Notes: a model not told the origin generated them from the letters alone. A stretch of 64,000 nucleotides of DNA from CAWHPS01 sp963831235 (GCA_963831235.1 CAWHPS010000057.1:62001-126000); one strand, 5' to 3'. Positions 1 through 9,414 are shown, counted from the stretch's first letter. Program-made: numbers and translations.

Positions 1-121
1 TTTGTTTAAGTCCCTCAGCAATTGCATTGTGAATGCCATTCGGATAAATTTTCTTTACTTGCTCGTTCTTTTTTTCATGAACGTTTTCATTCCACACGGT
101 GATGTTGGTTTTATCAGCCAT
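1..121 (-). CDS. ThuA-like trehalose-utilisation family protein, N-terminal part only
   Basis: The minus strand from an ATG at 119-121 reads MADKTNITVWNENVHEKKNE and continues into KKIYPNGIHNAIAEGLKQ before the window ends. This matches the start of the ThuA family (VWNE..HEK..E.V..IYP.GIH..IAEGL), whose members have a glutamine-amidotransferase-like fold and are tied to disaccharide (trehalose) use; the exact reaction is not settled for most members. A ggagaaaa ribosome site lies just upstream. It starts 9 bases after the stop of the LacI-type regulator on the same strand, so the two are probably co-transcribed and the regulator likely controls it. The rest of the gene lies outside the window. 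Confidence 0.8.
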   Translation of the reverse strand, partial: MADKTNITVWNENVHEKKNEQVKKIYPNGIHNAIAEGLKQ

Positions 122-130
122 TTTTTCTCC

Positions 131-1156
131 TTATTGTTTGTTGACCGGACCGGTTGATTCTCTTATTGTAAAATTAGTTTTAAGCCTAATTGTTTTGGGT
201 CGTTTTAGTTTGCCCTCAACGATGTCCAGGAGCAGGTTTACAGCCACCATGCTGGCTTCGCGAACAGGATTTGAAACAGCTGATAATATGGGCTTAACCA
301 GGCTTACTGAATCAAAATCATCAAAACCTATTAAAGATAGCTCACCAGGTATGGAAATATTGTGATCCCTGCAGTATTCAAGCACTCCCAGCGCCTCTCT
401 GTCTGATGATGTGAAAATTGCCGTGGGTTTCTGTTTGCTTCCTAAAAACTTGCCTGTTGCGTAATAACCGCTTGTTCTGGAAAAGTTACCTTCTACCATG
501 GAAAGCTTTATTTTATATGAATCCGCAAGTTTGCGAGCCACCTCCATCCTCTCCACAGCATTAAGGTATTTTAAATCACCCGAAATAAACCCGATATGCC
601 GATGACCAAGTTCAGCAAGATGCGAAAAAGCCTTTTCCATGCCGGGCCTCGGGTCATGATTAACACAGGTAACGCCTTCTTCCTCTGAATTGATGAGTAC
701 AAATGGCTCTTTGCTTTCCTTAAGCTTTATAACCCTCGGGTCCCCTTTTTTAAGGATTGAGAGAAGCAATCCGTCAACCTCACGGGACCTGATGATTGAA
801 ACCAGTTCACGTTCAACATCATCCTTGCGATCCAGTATGATGGTCACAAAATTTCCCCTTGCCTCAGCACTCTCTATTGCGCCATCAAGGATCATAGGGA
901 AATAGGATCTGGAAAAAGTGGGGATATTCTTATATTGCGGTACAATAAGGCCGAGTCTGCATGTACGGCGTTTTGAAAGGAGGGATGCTTGGCGGTTGGG
1001 AACATAACCAAGTTTTAAGGCCGCTGCTCGGATCGTCTCTTTTGTTTTTGCGGATATTAAAGGGGAATCACTTAATGCACGAGACACGGTGGACTCGGAG
1101 AGCCCTGTTTTGATTGCCACCGTCTTTCTGTTTGCACATGTGTGCATAGAAGGCAT
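131..1156 (-). CDS. LacI-family transcriptional regulator
   Basis: A 341-residue protein with the LacI/GalR plan: an N-terminal helix-turn-helix (TVAIKTGLSESTVSRAL, about residues 12-28), the hinge region with KLGYVPN, then a periplasmic-binding-protein-like sugar sensor (about 65-335) with the family signatures GLIVPQ, HRHIGFISGD and LIGFDD. It should bind DNA as a dimer and respond to a sugar or sugar phosphate. The start is uncertain: the annotated ATG lies upstream of the usual first HTH residues, and the Met at residue 4 (1147) is an alternative. The ThuA-like gene follows 9 bases later. Two TGCAC-type inverted repeats at and before its start suggest autoregulation. Confidence 0.9.
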   Translation of the reverse strand: MPSMHTCANRKTVAIKTGLSESTVSRALSDSPLISAKTKETIRAAALKLGYVPNRQASLLSKRRTCRLGLIVPQYKNIPTFSRSYFPMILDGAIESAEARGNFVTIILDRKDDVERELVSIIRSREVDGLLLSILKKGDPRVIKLKESKEPFVLINSEEEGVTCVNHDPRPGMEKAFSHLAELGHRHIGFISGDLKYLNAVERMEVARKLADSYKIKLSMVEGNFSRTSGYYATGKFLGSKQKPTAIFTSSDREALGVLEYCRDHNISIPGELSLIGFDDFDSVSLVKPILSAVSNPVREASMVAVNLLLDIVEGKLKRPKTIRLKTNFTIRESTGPVNKQ

Positions 1157-1186
1157 ATAGAAACCTATGAGTAGGGTTATTTTGAC

Positions 1187-1204
1187 AATGCACCCGTGTG
1201 CATT
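1187..1204. promoter_or_regulatory. Candidate LacI-type operator
   Basis: AATGCAC-CCGT-GTGCATT is a 7-4-7 perfect inverted repeat, 30 bases upstream of the LacI-family gene. A second dyad with the same core, TGCACA-TG-TGTGCA, lies at 1133-1146 over the possible start codons. LacI-family operators are typically even-sized palindromes of 14-20 bp, so these are good candidates for autoregulatory sites. No binding data; this is inference from symmetry and position. Confidence 0.55.
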
Positions 1205-1284
1205 AATATAACAAATTATCTTGGGAAAATAAAGATATTTTTGTTTTTATTATTTTATCTAACAAAAATACTTGAGAAACAGGC

Positions 1285-1701
1285 TCACTCGCCGATAATT
1301 TTGATGAGTACCCTTTTTTGGCGTCTGCCGTCGAATTCACCGTAAAAAATCTGTTCCCAGGTGCCGAAATCCAGTTTGCCGTTGGTAACTGCGCACACGA
1401 CTTCGCGCCCCATAACCTGTCTTTTCAAATGCGCATCCGCGTTGTCTTCAGCCCCGTTATGCTTATACTGCGATGTGGGTGCATGAGGGGCGAGTTTTTC
1501 AAGCCAGACATCATAATCGTGTAGCAGCCCCTGTTCATCATCGTTTATATAAACCGATGCGGTTATATGCATAGGGTTTACAAGGCACAGGCCCTCTTTA
1601 ATACCGCTGTCTTCAATGGCCTTTGACACCATGCGGGTAATGTTTATGTAACCGCGTCTTTCAGGCACATTGAATGTCAACTCTTTGCGAAAAGATTTCA
1701 T
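1285..1701 (-). CDS. YjbQ / UPF0047 family protein
   Basis: A 138-residue protein matching the whole of the small UPF0047 (YjbQ) family in length and motifs: the central HITASVYINDDE, HNGAEDNADAHLKRQ with conserved metal-binding-type His and Asp, and the C-terminal GTWEQIFYGEFDGRR. Family members have been reported to show weak thiamin-phosphate-synthase activity and are often annotated as secondary thiamine-phosphate synthase; the physiological role is not settled. A gaggaacc ribosome site precedes the ATG. The upstream gene on the same strand, the aldose-epimerase-like gene, ends 13 bases before, suggesting an operon. Confidence 0.9.
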   Translation of the reverse strand: MKSFRKELTFNVPERRGYINITRMVSKAIEDSGIKEGLCLVNPMHITASVYINDDEQGLLHDYDVWLEKLAPHAPTSQYKHNGAEDNADAHLKRQVMGREVVCAVTNGKLDFGTWEQIFYGEFDGRRQKRVLIKIIGE

Positions 1702-1714
1702 GGTTCCTCCGTTA

Positions 1715-2689
1715 TTATCCCATAATAGGCAATATAGAAGCCGTGCGTTTTATGGTTTCATTAGGTTCAAGCAATATCATGCCGATTTTTTCCTCAAAAG
1801 GTTCCTGTTTTTCATGATCATCCATTCCCTGCCAGGGTTCAATACAGATATATTCCTGGCCTTTCTCAGCCCAGAACCCTACATGGGGAAAATCTGTAAA
1901 AATCATTTGGACTCCGCGGTGGAGTCTGTTGTTGTACAATCGACAGCAGCGGTTGGCCGGAATTTCAATCTCATACATCATAGTGCAGTGGAGTTCTTGA
2001 TCCGAAAAGGTAAAAGAGTCTTTGAAGTCATGCTGGGTTTTCTTTCCTGTCAGGAATGAATCGCCGGTATCAAGAACATGATACTGTTTGTATCTACTCG
2101 CTGGAAAGGATATTTCCCATTCAGACCTTTTTCCCCCGAGTCCAAGCTCCGTACTAAACCCGGGATGCCAGCCGAACTGAAACGGCAGGATTTTTTTGTC
2201 AATATTTTTCACCTTAAACGAAAGGGAAAGGCAGTTTCCCTTTAGAGTATATATCAGGTCCAGTGCGAAATCGAACGGATAAAGTTTTTTTGTCTCAGCG
2301 GTTGATGATAATCTGTAAACAGCCTTTGCACAATCCTCGGTTTTAGTTTCAACAAGATCGAATGTTGAGCGCCTTGCAAACCCGTGGTTTCCGGGCAAAA
2401 CAATTTCAATATCATTAAATTTACTCCGGCCATTAATAAGCCCGCCGACAATTGGGAAAAGAATTGTTGCATGGTTCTTCCATGCTCCGGGAAAGGGAAT
2501 GGAATCATTTCCATTGTTCCAAAGAATTGGTAGATATTTGCCAGCTTCCTTGTCCCACACATCATACCCAATTACTTCGGCCCCGAAGCGTTTTATTAGT
2601 ACTGAGCATTTTTCACTGTCATTAATAAGCCTGTCAAAACCAGGAATGCATTCCTTCTCAACACGATATGACATAAAATCCTTTGACAA
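1715..2689 (-). CDS. Aldose 1-epimerase (mutarotase) family protein
   Basis: A 324-residue beta-sandwich galactose-mutarotase-like protein. Visible family motifs are the early acid-base histidine in GNHGFAR (about residue 103), the second histidine in QFGWHPGF (about residue 176) and the catalytic glutamate in CIEPWQGMDD (about residue 287). It would interconvert the anomers of an aldose or sugar phosphate in the cytoplasm; no signal peptide is present. The NHGFAR..GWHPGF pattern is of the LacX/YihR-like branch rather than classic GalM. It precedes the YjbQ gene and lies near the ThuA/LacI pair, giving this end of the window a sugar-use character. Confidence 0.85.
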   Translation of the reverse strand: MSKDFMSYRVEKECIPGFDRLINDSEKCSVLIKRFGAEVIGYDVWDKEAGKYLPILWNNGNDSIPFPGAWKNHATILFPIVGGLINGRSKFNDIEIVLPGNHGFARRSTFDLVETKTEDCAKAVYRLSSTAETKKLYPFDFALDLIYTLKGNCLSLSFKVKNIDKKILPFQFGWHPGFSTELGLGGKRSEWEISFPASRYKQYHVLDTGDSFLTGKKTQHDFKDSFTFSDQELHCTMMYEIEIPANRCCRLYNNRLHRGVQMIFTDFPHVGFWAEKGQEYICIEPWQGMDDHEKQEPFEEKIGMILLEPNETIKRTASILPIMG

Positions 2690-2846
2690 TAGTTTGTTTT
2701 AAGATGTTTTGCATAAATCACCATCTTATGAGCAATACAAACAAGTTATAGATTATTGTTATTGACAATCTTTAAAATAAAATATAAATTAAGAATTATC
2801 CAAATGTTAAAAACCAATTATAATCATTTCTTCATGTAAAAAGTAT

Positions 2847-2852
2847 TATAAT
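2847..2852 (+). promoter_or_regulatory. Candidate -10 element of the large secreted-protein gene
   Basis: TATAAT within TATTATAATAC, 30 bases upstream of the start codon at 2883, in an AT-rich 193-base gap between divergent genes. No good -35 is seen at 17 bases. A strong GGGGGAG ribosome site follows at about 2873-2879. Confidence 0.4.
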
Positions 2853-2882
2853 ACATATTCAACCAAAAAAAAGGGGGAGCCC

Positions 2883-5780
2883 ATGAAAAAACTGTCTGCA
2901 TTTCTGTTATGCATCCTGCTAATGAGCATGGCTGCACAAGCGAGTATCACTAATTTTGTTTTTGATCATAGCAAGGTTTATGGGCCGGATGACAGCCTTA
3001 TCTATTCATTTTCCTCGGATTATGATTCGGCTTGGTCGGATATATATATTGATGCCGGTTCACCGACAGGCCTTGACACGAGTATTGACAAGCTCCTCTA
3101 TCCCATTCTTCAGCTGGATAATAATGTAGAAGAGGTTAAAAGCGAGAATCCTCCTTTTGTCCTTCCGGACGCTGATCCCCTTACTGGAAAATACCGTTTC
3201 GCACCCGGCAGCACAGATCTGCCGGCAGGGCTTTACTGGATAATGCTTTTTGACCATGACAATGTAATCGTTGACTCCTTCCGTGTAAAATCCGTTGGAA
3301 CCCCGTACCGAACCATATCCGGTACCATCACACCTCCGAGCGGTGAAAGAAAAGACTTCATACAGGTCAACGCGGAGCCTGAACAAGGTGGAGGAAACAG
3401 CAGGATTTCGGCATTTACGGATGCTAATGGCGATTATATCATGTTAATCGACTCAACTTCAGTTGTTGCCGTAAGCGGCAAGTTTATTGTAAGGCTTGAG
3501 AATAACTTCGAGAATTACCTTGTGGAACCTTCTGAACAAAGAGTGGATGTTGCTTCAGATAATATCGCAGGCATTGATTTCTCTTTCATACAAATCACAT
3601 CAGGCGTCAGAGGAATCATTTCTTCAAATGGCGTACCTCTCTCCAATGTCAATCTTGGGCTGCAGGATTCCATATCAAACCAGAACATCGGTTGGACAAA
3701 TACCGACAATAACGGTGCCTATTCCATCGGCTGTCAGCCTGGTGTTTACCGTCTGGATTTTTCCAGTGACTATTTGTCTCCAAACTATATGAGCCCGCAA
3801 ATCAGCCATGTGGTGGTGTCACCAAACCAGTTTACGGTTCTTGATGTGGAAGTACCCTTGGCCGACACTGTGATCATAGGCCGTATAACCAAGGATAACG
3901 GCGCGCCAGGTGATGATTTCATGGTGGAGCTGCACTCTCAGTCAGGCGAAAACCTTTCCAGTCAGGCGCCATGTGATCTGAACGGCTATTTTCGTTTGCC
4001 TGCTGTAAAGACCGACTCAATCTACTGGATAAATGTGAATACCTGGGACAGCAGGTATGCTAAAGTTCCGGATGGGTACCAATTTGAGTTTCAGCAGAAC
4101 AGTAAAGAGGCCCGTCTGGGAGATACGGTATATTTTAATATGGTCTCTGTGCCGTCAGGTGCAATCACGGGTACAGTGAACAATAGTTCGGGCATTGCCT
4201 TTACCCGGATGCACTTCATGCTTTACAAGGCGGATAGTTCTAATCAGAATCAACCGATCTATGATTTTGACAGGCCTTTTAACGGTACTTATATGTTAAC
4301 CGGTATTGAAAACGGTTCGTACAATATCTCCGCTATGCTGGGTACCGGTTCCAACCCCACAATGTGGAAGCTGCAGAAAACCTTGAGAAATACCAACGGT
4401 TCGCTTATGATTTTTGTTGTCAACAACAACGCGGTCCAGGCTGATTTTACATTTACCCTTTCGGACACAATGGGGGCGATCCAGCCCCAGGGGACAATTG
4501 TCAAGGGTAAGGTTACATCCTCTGTTCCACCACTCCCTCCTGATTTGGCAATCGTCAACATAAGCTCCACAGATGGAAAAGGATACTACAACAGTATCCA
4601 GGTTACCCCAAACGGGGACTATACCTTCTACGATGTCCCGTTTGGCAACTATAGAATTTCAGCATCCATTGATACCAATTCTGATATGGTTCCGGAAGCT
4701 GTCAGTAATGAAATTGAATTCAAGATCGACAATTCCATGGATTATGAAGTTGACTTAAGCCTCCGTGAAAAGATCACCGGCAACAGTTATATTGAAGGTG
4801 TTGTTTCCTATCCAGGGACGTTGCCAATGGACAAGGGTATGGTTTTACTTATGGAACAGAAATCGGGCGATGTGGCAGGGGTCACCATGTTGGATCAGGA
4901 TGGGAAATATTCCTTTGACCATGTTCCACCCTCTGACTATAAGGTTTTAGCCATGCTTGACACTAACAGCGATTTCATTGCCGAGGCTTTTGGCGAATAT
5001 GGTATAATCCTTTCCATAGGACTTTTGGACACATTGCGGAATATTGATTTCAGTATAATGGATAAGCCCATAGGAACCGGTTCAATTTCCGGAACCCTCA
5101 CATCACAAAAGCCGCTTCCACCTGAATCGAAAATCACAATCTATGCCTTGCCTGTTGATACAACACTGCCGGACAGCGAACTTGTAAGCGGTGAGAGTGC
5201 TGGAATCAACTCCTATTCCGTCACTGTGGATGGCCTTGGCGATTATTCGGTCAGGGGCCTTCCTGACACCAATTATGTGCTGGTCGCAATGGTAAATGGA
5301 AAAGACCCAATGGATACGAGCAATTCAATTGAAATTGGAGTAGGGGTATATGGTACCAAACTGCCCAATTCCGACCCCGGGAACTGGGATTTTAACTTCG
5401 TAAGTGTCAAGGAAGGCGCGGCTGTAACCGGTATCAACGTGGAGATTCAACTTGATACTGTGTCGCCTGATGCTGTGGAACAGCCCAAAGAAAACCTCCC
5501 GACCGAATTTGCACTTGGCGATCCTGCGCCGAACCCGTTTAACCCTGAGGTGCATCTGAGCTATTCAATACCGCAAAAAGCCCTGGTAAGCATTGTGATC
5601 TACGACATATCTGGAAAGCTTGTCCGGAAACTCGTGAACCGCGAAATGGAACCGGGATACCTGCGCACCGCATGGGATTCCAGAAATGAAGTTGGTGTTT
5701 CGATGGCTTCGGGAGTATATGTATGCCGCATGCAGGCTGGGAAATTTGTGGCTAACAGAAAGCTTATCCTGATGAAATAA
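2883..5780 (+). CDS. Large secreted protein with carboxypeptidase-regulatory-like repeats and a C-terminal FlgD/T9SS-type domain
   Basis: A 965-residue exported protein. Residues 1-21 are a signal peptide (charged MKK, hydrophobic core, AQA cleavage site). The body holds about seven beta-sandwich repeats of the carboxypeptidase-regulatory/CnaB type, near residues 145, 240, 330, 425, 540, 640 and 735, each with a G.(I/V) opening strand and a closing turn such as GNYRISA, SDYKVLA or TNYVLVA. The repeats near 540 and 640 share the phrase 'DTNSD'. The last 85 residues (DPAPNPFNPEVHLSYSIP, then VYVCRMQAG) form the FlgD-Ig-like/T9SS type A tail seen on many FCB-group surface proteins. No enzyme domain is recognised; a structural or adhesive surface role is inferred. 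It is monocistronic, with a shared terminator after it. Confidence 0.85.
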   Translation: MKKLSAFLLCILLMSMAAQASITNFVFDHSKVYGPDDSLIYSFSSDYDSAWSDIYIDAGSPTGLDTSIDKLLYPILQLDNNVEEVKSENPPFVLPDADPLTGKYRFAPGSTDLPAGLYWIMLFDHDNVIVDSFRVKSVGTPYRTISGTITPPSGERKDFIQVNAEPEQGGGNSRISAFTDANGDYIMLIDSTSVVAVSGKFIVRLENNFENYLVEPSEQRVDVASDNIAGIDFSFIQITSGVRGIISSNGVPLSNVNLGLQDSISNQNIGWTNTDNNGAYSIGCQPGVYRLDFSSDYLSPNYMSPQISHVVVSPNQFTVLDVEVPLADTVIIGRITKDNGAPGDDFMVELHSQSGENLSSQAPCDLNGYFRLPAVKTDSIYWINVNTWDSRYAKVPDGYQFEFQQNSKEARLGDTVYFNMVSVPSGAITGTVNNSSGIAFTRMHFMLYKADSSNQNQPIYDFDRPFNGTYMLTGIENGSYNISAMLGTGSNPTMWKLQKTLRNTNGSLMIFVVNNNAVQADFTFTLSDTMGAIQPQGTIVKGKVTSSVPPLPPDLAIVNISSTDGKGYYNSIQVTPNGDYTFYDVPFGNYRISASIDTNSDMVPEAVSNEIEFKIDNSMDYEVDLSLREKITGNSYIEGVVSYPGTLPMDKGMVLLMEQKSGDVAGVTMLDQDGKYSFDHVPPSDYKVLAMLDTNSDFIAEAFGEYGIILSIGLLDTLRNIDFSIMDKPIGTGSISGTLTSQKPLPPESKITIYALPVDTTLPDSELVSGESAGINSYSVTVDGLGDYSVRGLPDTNYVLVAMVNGKDPMDTSNSIEIGVGVYGTKLPNSDPGNWDFNFVSVKEGAAVTGINVEIQLDTVSPDAVEQPKENLPTEFALGDPAPNPFNPEVHLSYSIPQKALVSIVIYDISGKLVRKLVNREMEPGYLRTAWDSRNEVGVSMASGVYVCRMQAGKFVANRKLILMK

Positions 5781-5802
5781 AAAGCAGGTTATTGAAATTC
5801 AC

Positions 5803-5836
5803 AAAAGGGCGGAGAGCTTATCTTCGCCCTTTTTTA
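5803..5836. terminator. Bidirectional intrinsic terminator
   Basis: AAAGGGCG (5804-5811) pairs with CGCCCTTT (5825-5832), followed by a T run on the plus strand and preceded by an A run, so the hairpin can end transcription of both convergent genes (secreted protein on plus, glycosyltransferase on minus). Confidence 0.85.
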
Positions 5837-5839
5837 TTA

Positions 5840-8272
5840 TCATTTGTTCTTGACGTTCATTTTTCTAAGGCGTTTAATCATCTCCGCCATTTCCTTCATA
5901 CGAGGAACATTTGGGAATGAATCATTATGCCTGTCCCAGAAGGCAAGGGCCTCTTTAATATAACGCTCTTCGATTAACCGGATCAAAATCGCTATCAGAA
6001 GCCAAAGCATAAAATCAAGCTGTTGCTGTGGATATTCAATGTTTTTTTCTTTGAGCCATAGTTTCTGATATTTCCTCTGAACGTCAAAGATTTCCATTTT
6101 TCCTATTGCACGTCCTGAAAGCGAATCATCCGAAAGCCACTGAAGGCCTGTGTATTCCTGAATATGTTCAATGGTGTGGGATCTGCCGATGCGAAGCCAG
6201 TAATCCTGGTCTGATATGGCGGTGTATCGAGGATCAACATAACCCACATCATGGCACAAGCTTTTCTTCCACACAGGATGGGGGCCTATGAGGCAGTTGA
6301 ACAGCAGTTGTTCATAGTTAAACGGCGGCCAGCGGAATGCCATAAGATTCTTTTTGGGCACAAAATTATGAAAGCTCTGATGAGGCAGGTCCGTAAGAAA
6401 GGTGTCCCCGTAAACCAGGGCTGTATTGGGGTGTGACTGCATATAGCGGACCATGATTTCATAAGCATCAGGACGGAGCCTGTCATTTGTGGAAAAGGGT
6501 GTTACAAGGTCAGATGAGGCAAGATAGATTCCGAAATTCCATGCCGGATAAATTCCGATTCGTTCACATGTTCTAATATAACGGATATTCGAAAAACGCT
6601 TTTGGAATTCCGTGACTATTTTGCGCTCATTCTGCGGTGAGTTTGCATCAACAATGATTATTTCAAGGTTGTCTCCCAATGTCTGGCCAGTAAGATCGGT
6701 CAGGCATTCTTGCATGAATTCCTCTGATTTATATGTGGATACGATTGCGGAAATAAGGTATGGCTTTTTACGATATGATGCGTCAATAATCTCGGATTTA
6801 AGGAGCCAGTTGGAATACATTTTTTCTTGCATGGACACAAGCCTTGAAATAACCTGCCTATCAAAAAGGTGCTCGTCAAGATAAGCATAAGCAAGTTTTT
6901 CAAGGGTCTCGTAAGCAGGTTCTTTGCACTCATCGATCATGTCAAAGGCATTAAAGAGAGCTGTCTCAGATTGAGGGTCAGCTTCCAATGCCCTGATAAA
7001 ACACTTAAAGGCATTTTCCAAATCCCCCTTTGCATTTAAAACAACGCCAAGATTGCTATTCGCAACCGCATAATCCGGAAAGCGGCGCGTAACATCAGCG
7101 AATATTTTATGAGCGTCATCGAGACGGCCTTGTGAAAACAGCTCTTCACCTTTCTTGTTGAGCATAATCTCTTCTGACCGTTTGTTTTCATCAGCTTCTA
7201 ATGTAGCGGGTGCCTGTTCCTTGGCTTGTGATGTGCCGAGGATAATAAGTTGTCTTCTGTGTCTGGGAATGAAGCAGCGCCATTCGGGGTCAAGTTCAAG
7301 AAGATCGTATAATCCGGTTGACTCATCAAACTTGACATTAACATCAATATGGGCTGCGAATAAAAAATCCTTGGGAACAGTGTCGGACAGTCCTTCCGTG
7401 AATGAAGGCTGGATATTAATCAAATCCAGAGTTGCTTTTGACAGCTCATGAAAATACGGTAGATAACAGTACCTAAGAACAGACTCGGTTATGGGATAGT
7501 GCGCGTGTTTTGAAGGAAGAAAGACTTGCCTCGACACCTGCGTTAAGGCGTGAAAATGATAAAATACAACAGGCAATCCGTTTACAAGGGGCTTTCCACC
7601 AGTCCCGGTGAAAACATATTGCTCGTGGTTCCAGGGCCCTAGACCCGCCCCAATATGTTGCAGTACTCTTACGCCTTTGAAACGATCCGGCCAGTCATCA
7701 AGGTATTTCTGGTCTCCCATCTTCCCGTCTTCACATCTGTCGAAGCACCATTCGTTGCATCTGTCCCTCCACCAGGAAAGCGCGGTCATGCCGTTTTCGT
7801 CCCTTCTAAAAGAAACCAGCCCTACATTATATTTGCCGTTAATCTCCAAAACTGCAAGGGAAGGGGAAAAACGATGTTCATGAATTAAGATTGACGATTC
7901 GCCGAGTTCCCGAAAAATCGGATCCGGTGAGGAATAAAAAAATAGGTCAGCATCAAGATATGTCAGAAGATCTATTTCAGGATATGATGACATTATTTTA
8001 TGGATTACATTGGAAGTCAGGGTCCAGTAGTATTCGACAAGCTGCCTTGTGCGCCTCGCACTTCCCAGCATGGGATCACCAGCTTCGATTACATGAAGGG
8101 GGATAAGTTCGACATTCGGAAGGCTTAATCTGGAAAGAAGGAGCCTGGTGATTTCATCAAGACAGACCACTATAACCTTATATGGGCTTGATTCATGTTT
8201 TTTAAGTGAACCCAAAAGGGCGAGTGCTTTTGCAAGATAATTGCGGTCAAAAAATGTGCAGTAATAGCGCAT
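5840..8272 (-). CDS. Two-domain glycosyltransferase with a central TPR segment
   Basis: An 810-residue cytoplasmic protein with two different sugar-transfer modules. Residues 1-280 look like a nucleotide-diphospho-sugar transferase of the GT-A fold, with the YLDADLFF metal-binding DxD (about residue 113). Residues 370-450 hold TPR-like helices (GRLDDAHKIFADVTRRFPDY, then a second unit). Residues 505-730 are a GT2-family transferase (SAIVSTYKSEEFMQECL, IIVDANSPQNE, STNDRLRPD). The final part is helical. It is the last gene of an operon with a DegT aminotransferase and an SDR epimerase, so it probably adds residues to a surface polysaccharide or glycoprotein. Which sugars are used cannot be read from the sequence. 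Confidence 0.85.
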   Translation of the reverse strand: MRYYCTFFDRNYLAKALALLGSLKKHESSPYKVIVVCLDEITRLLLSRLSLPNVELIPLHVIEAGDPMLGSARRTRQLVEYYWTLTSNVIHKIMSSYPEIDLLTYLDADLFFYSSPDPIFRELGESSILIHEHRFSPSLAVLEINGKYNVGLVSFRRDENGMTALSWWRDRCNEWCFDRCEDGKMGDQKYLDDWPDRFKGVRVLQHIGAGLGPWNHEQYVFTGTGGKPLVNGLPVVFYHFHALTQVSRQVFLPSKHAHYPITESVLRYCYLPYFHELSKATLDLINIQPSFTEGLSDTVPKDFLFAAHIDVNVKFDESTGLYDLLELDPEWRCFIPRHRRQLIILGTSQAKEQAPATLEADENKRSEEIMLNKKGEELFSQGRLDDAHKIFADVTRRFPDYAVANSNLGVVLNAKGDLENAFKCFIRALEADPQSETALFNAFDMIDECKEPAYETLEKLAYAYLDEHLFDRQVISRLVSMQEKMYSNWLLKSEIIDASYRKKPYLISAIVSTYKSEEFMQECLTDLTGQTLGDNLEIIIVDANSPQNERKIVTEFQKRFSNIRYIRTCERIGIYPAWNFGIYLASSDLVTPFSTNDRLRPDAYEIMVRYMQSHPNTALVYGDTFLTDLPHQSFHNFVPKKNLMAFRWPPFNYEQLLFNCLIGPHPVWKKSLCHDVGYVDPRYTAISDQDYWLRIGRSHTIEHIQEYTGLQWLSDDSLSGRAIGKMEIFDVQRKYQKLWLKEKNIEYPQQQLDFMLWLLIAILIRLIEERYIKEALAFWDRHNDSFPNVPRMKEMAEMIKRLRKMNVKNK

Positions 8273-8286
8273 GGTATTTTATAAGG

Positions 8287-9414
8287 TTATTGGTTTGACC
8301 ATTCTTTAAGCGCAAGACAAATTCGTTTAACCTGATCCTGACCAAGTTCCGGATAAAGAGGCAGTGTTACCATCCGTTTATACAGCATTTCGGTAACAGG
8401 AAGTTTATCCGCCCCCTGGATTCGCCCCTTATACGCGGGTTGAGCATGTATAGGTAGTGGATAGTGGCGTGCTGTGGCTATACCCCTGCTTTTCATGTAG
8501 GCCTCGAAGGTGTCTCTCTCTTCGACCTCTAAAACATAAAGGTGCATGGCATGTTGAGTATCATGAGCTGTAAAAGGAATTTTGATGTTGCTGTTTTGTA
8601 GCGCTTCGGAATATTGCTTTGCAATCTCACGCCGCTTGCTGTTGTCAAAAGAAAGATAGGGGAGTTTGACCCTTAGAATTGCTGCCTGAAGTTCATCAAG
8701 CCGGGAATTGCATCCGGGTTCCTCGCTTATGTAACGTTCCTTCCATCCGTATTGACGCAGACGAAGAAGGCGGTCATGGGTTTCAGAATCTTTTGTTACA
8801 ACAGCGCCGCCGTCACCGATTGCACCAAGATTTTTGGTAGGATAAAAACTGAAAGCCGCTGCATGGCCCAATGTACCTACCTTCTTATTGTTTATCGATG
8901 CTCCGTGTGCCTGTGCGCAATCTTCAATGACTTTGAGCCCATGCAAATCGGCGATGGACATTATCCTTCCCATATCAGCCGGATGGCCGAAAATGTGGAC
9001 CGGAACTATGGCTTTTGTTTTGCCGGATATCAACCCCTCTATTGACGAAGGATTCATGCATCTTGTCAAAGGATCAATGTCCGCGAAGACCGGGATTGCG
9101 CCCGTAAGTTCAATGGCTGCAACAGTAGCAACGGCTGAGTGTGAAACCGTTATGACCTCGTCTCCATAGCCGATGCCGACAGCCCGTAGGGCCAGCATAA
9201 GCGCATCAGTACCATTTGCAACGCTGGTGCATAAAGGTACTGATACAAAGTCAGCGAATTCCTTTTCAAAGGCTTCGACCTCTTTTCCGAGTATGTACCA
9301 CCCGCCTGATGTTACGCGTGAGATTGCGGAATCGATTTGCTCTTTATGTGCGCGATACTGGGCGCCCGGGTCCGCAACAGGAATCATGGGTTCAGCCATT
9401 GTTTGTCTCGTCAC
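8287..9414 (-). CDS. DegT/DnrJ/EryC1/StrS family aminotransferase
   Basis: A 375-residue PLP enzyme of the sugar-aminotransferase family. Visible landmarks: SVANGTDAL (cofactor phosphate site), PVHIFGHPADM, the VIEDCAQAHGA aspartate that holds the pyridine nitrogen, and FSFYPTKNLGAIGDGGA with the Schiff-base lysine at residue 194. It would transfer an amino group to a keto-sugar nucleotide in the cytoplasm. Its start overlaps the stop of the upstream SDR gene by 23 bases (a Met at residue 6 would shorten this), and the glycosyltransferase follows 14 bases later, a classic set for making and attaching an amino sugar. Confidence 0.93.
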   Translation of the reverse strand: MTRQTMAEPMIPVADPGAQYRAHKEQIDSAISRVTSGGWYILGKEVEAFEKEFADFVSVPLCTSVANGTDALMLALRAVGIGYGDEVITVSHSAVATVAAIELTGAIPVFADIDPLTRCMNPSSIEGLISGKTKAIVPVHIFGHPADMGRIMSIADLHGLKVIEDCAQAHGASINNKKVGTLGHAAAFSFYPTKNLGAIGDGGAVVTKDSETHDRLLRLRQYGWKERYISEEPGCNSRLDELQAAILRVKLPYLSFDNSKRREIAKQYSEALQNSNIKIPFTAHDTQHAMHLYVLEVEERDTFEAYMKSRGIATARHYPLPIHAQPAYKGRIQGADKLPVTEMLYKRMVTLPLYPELGQDQVKRICLALKEWSNQ

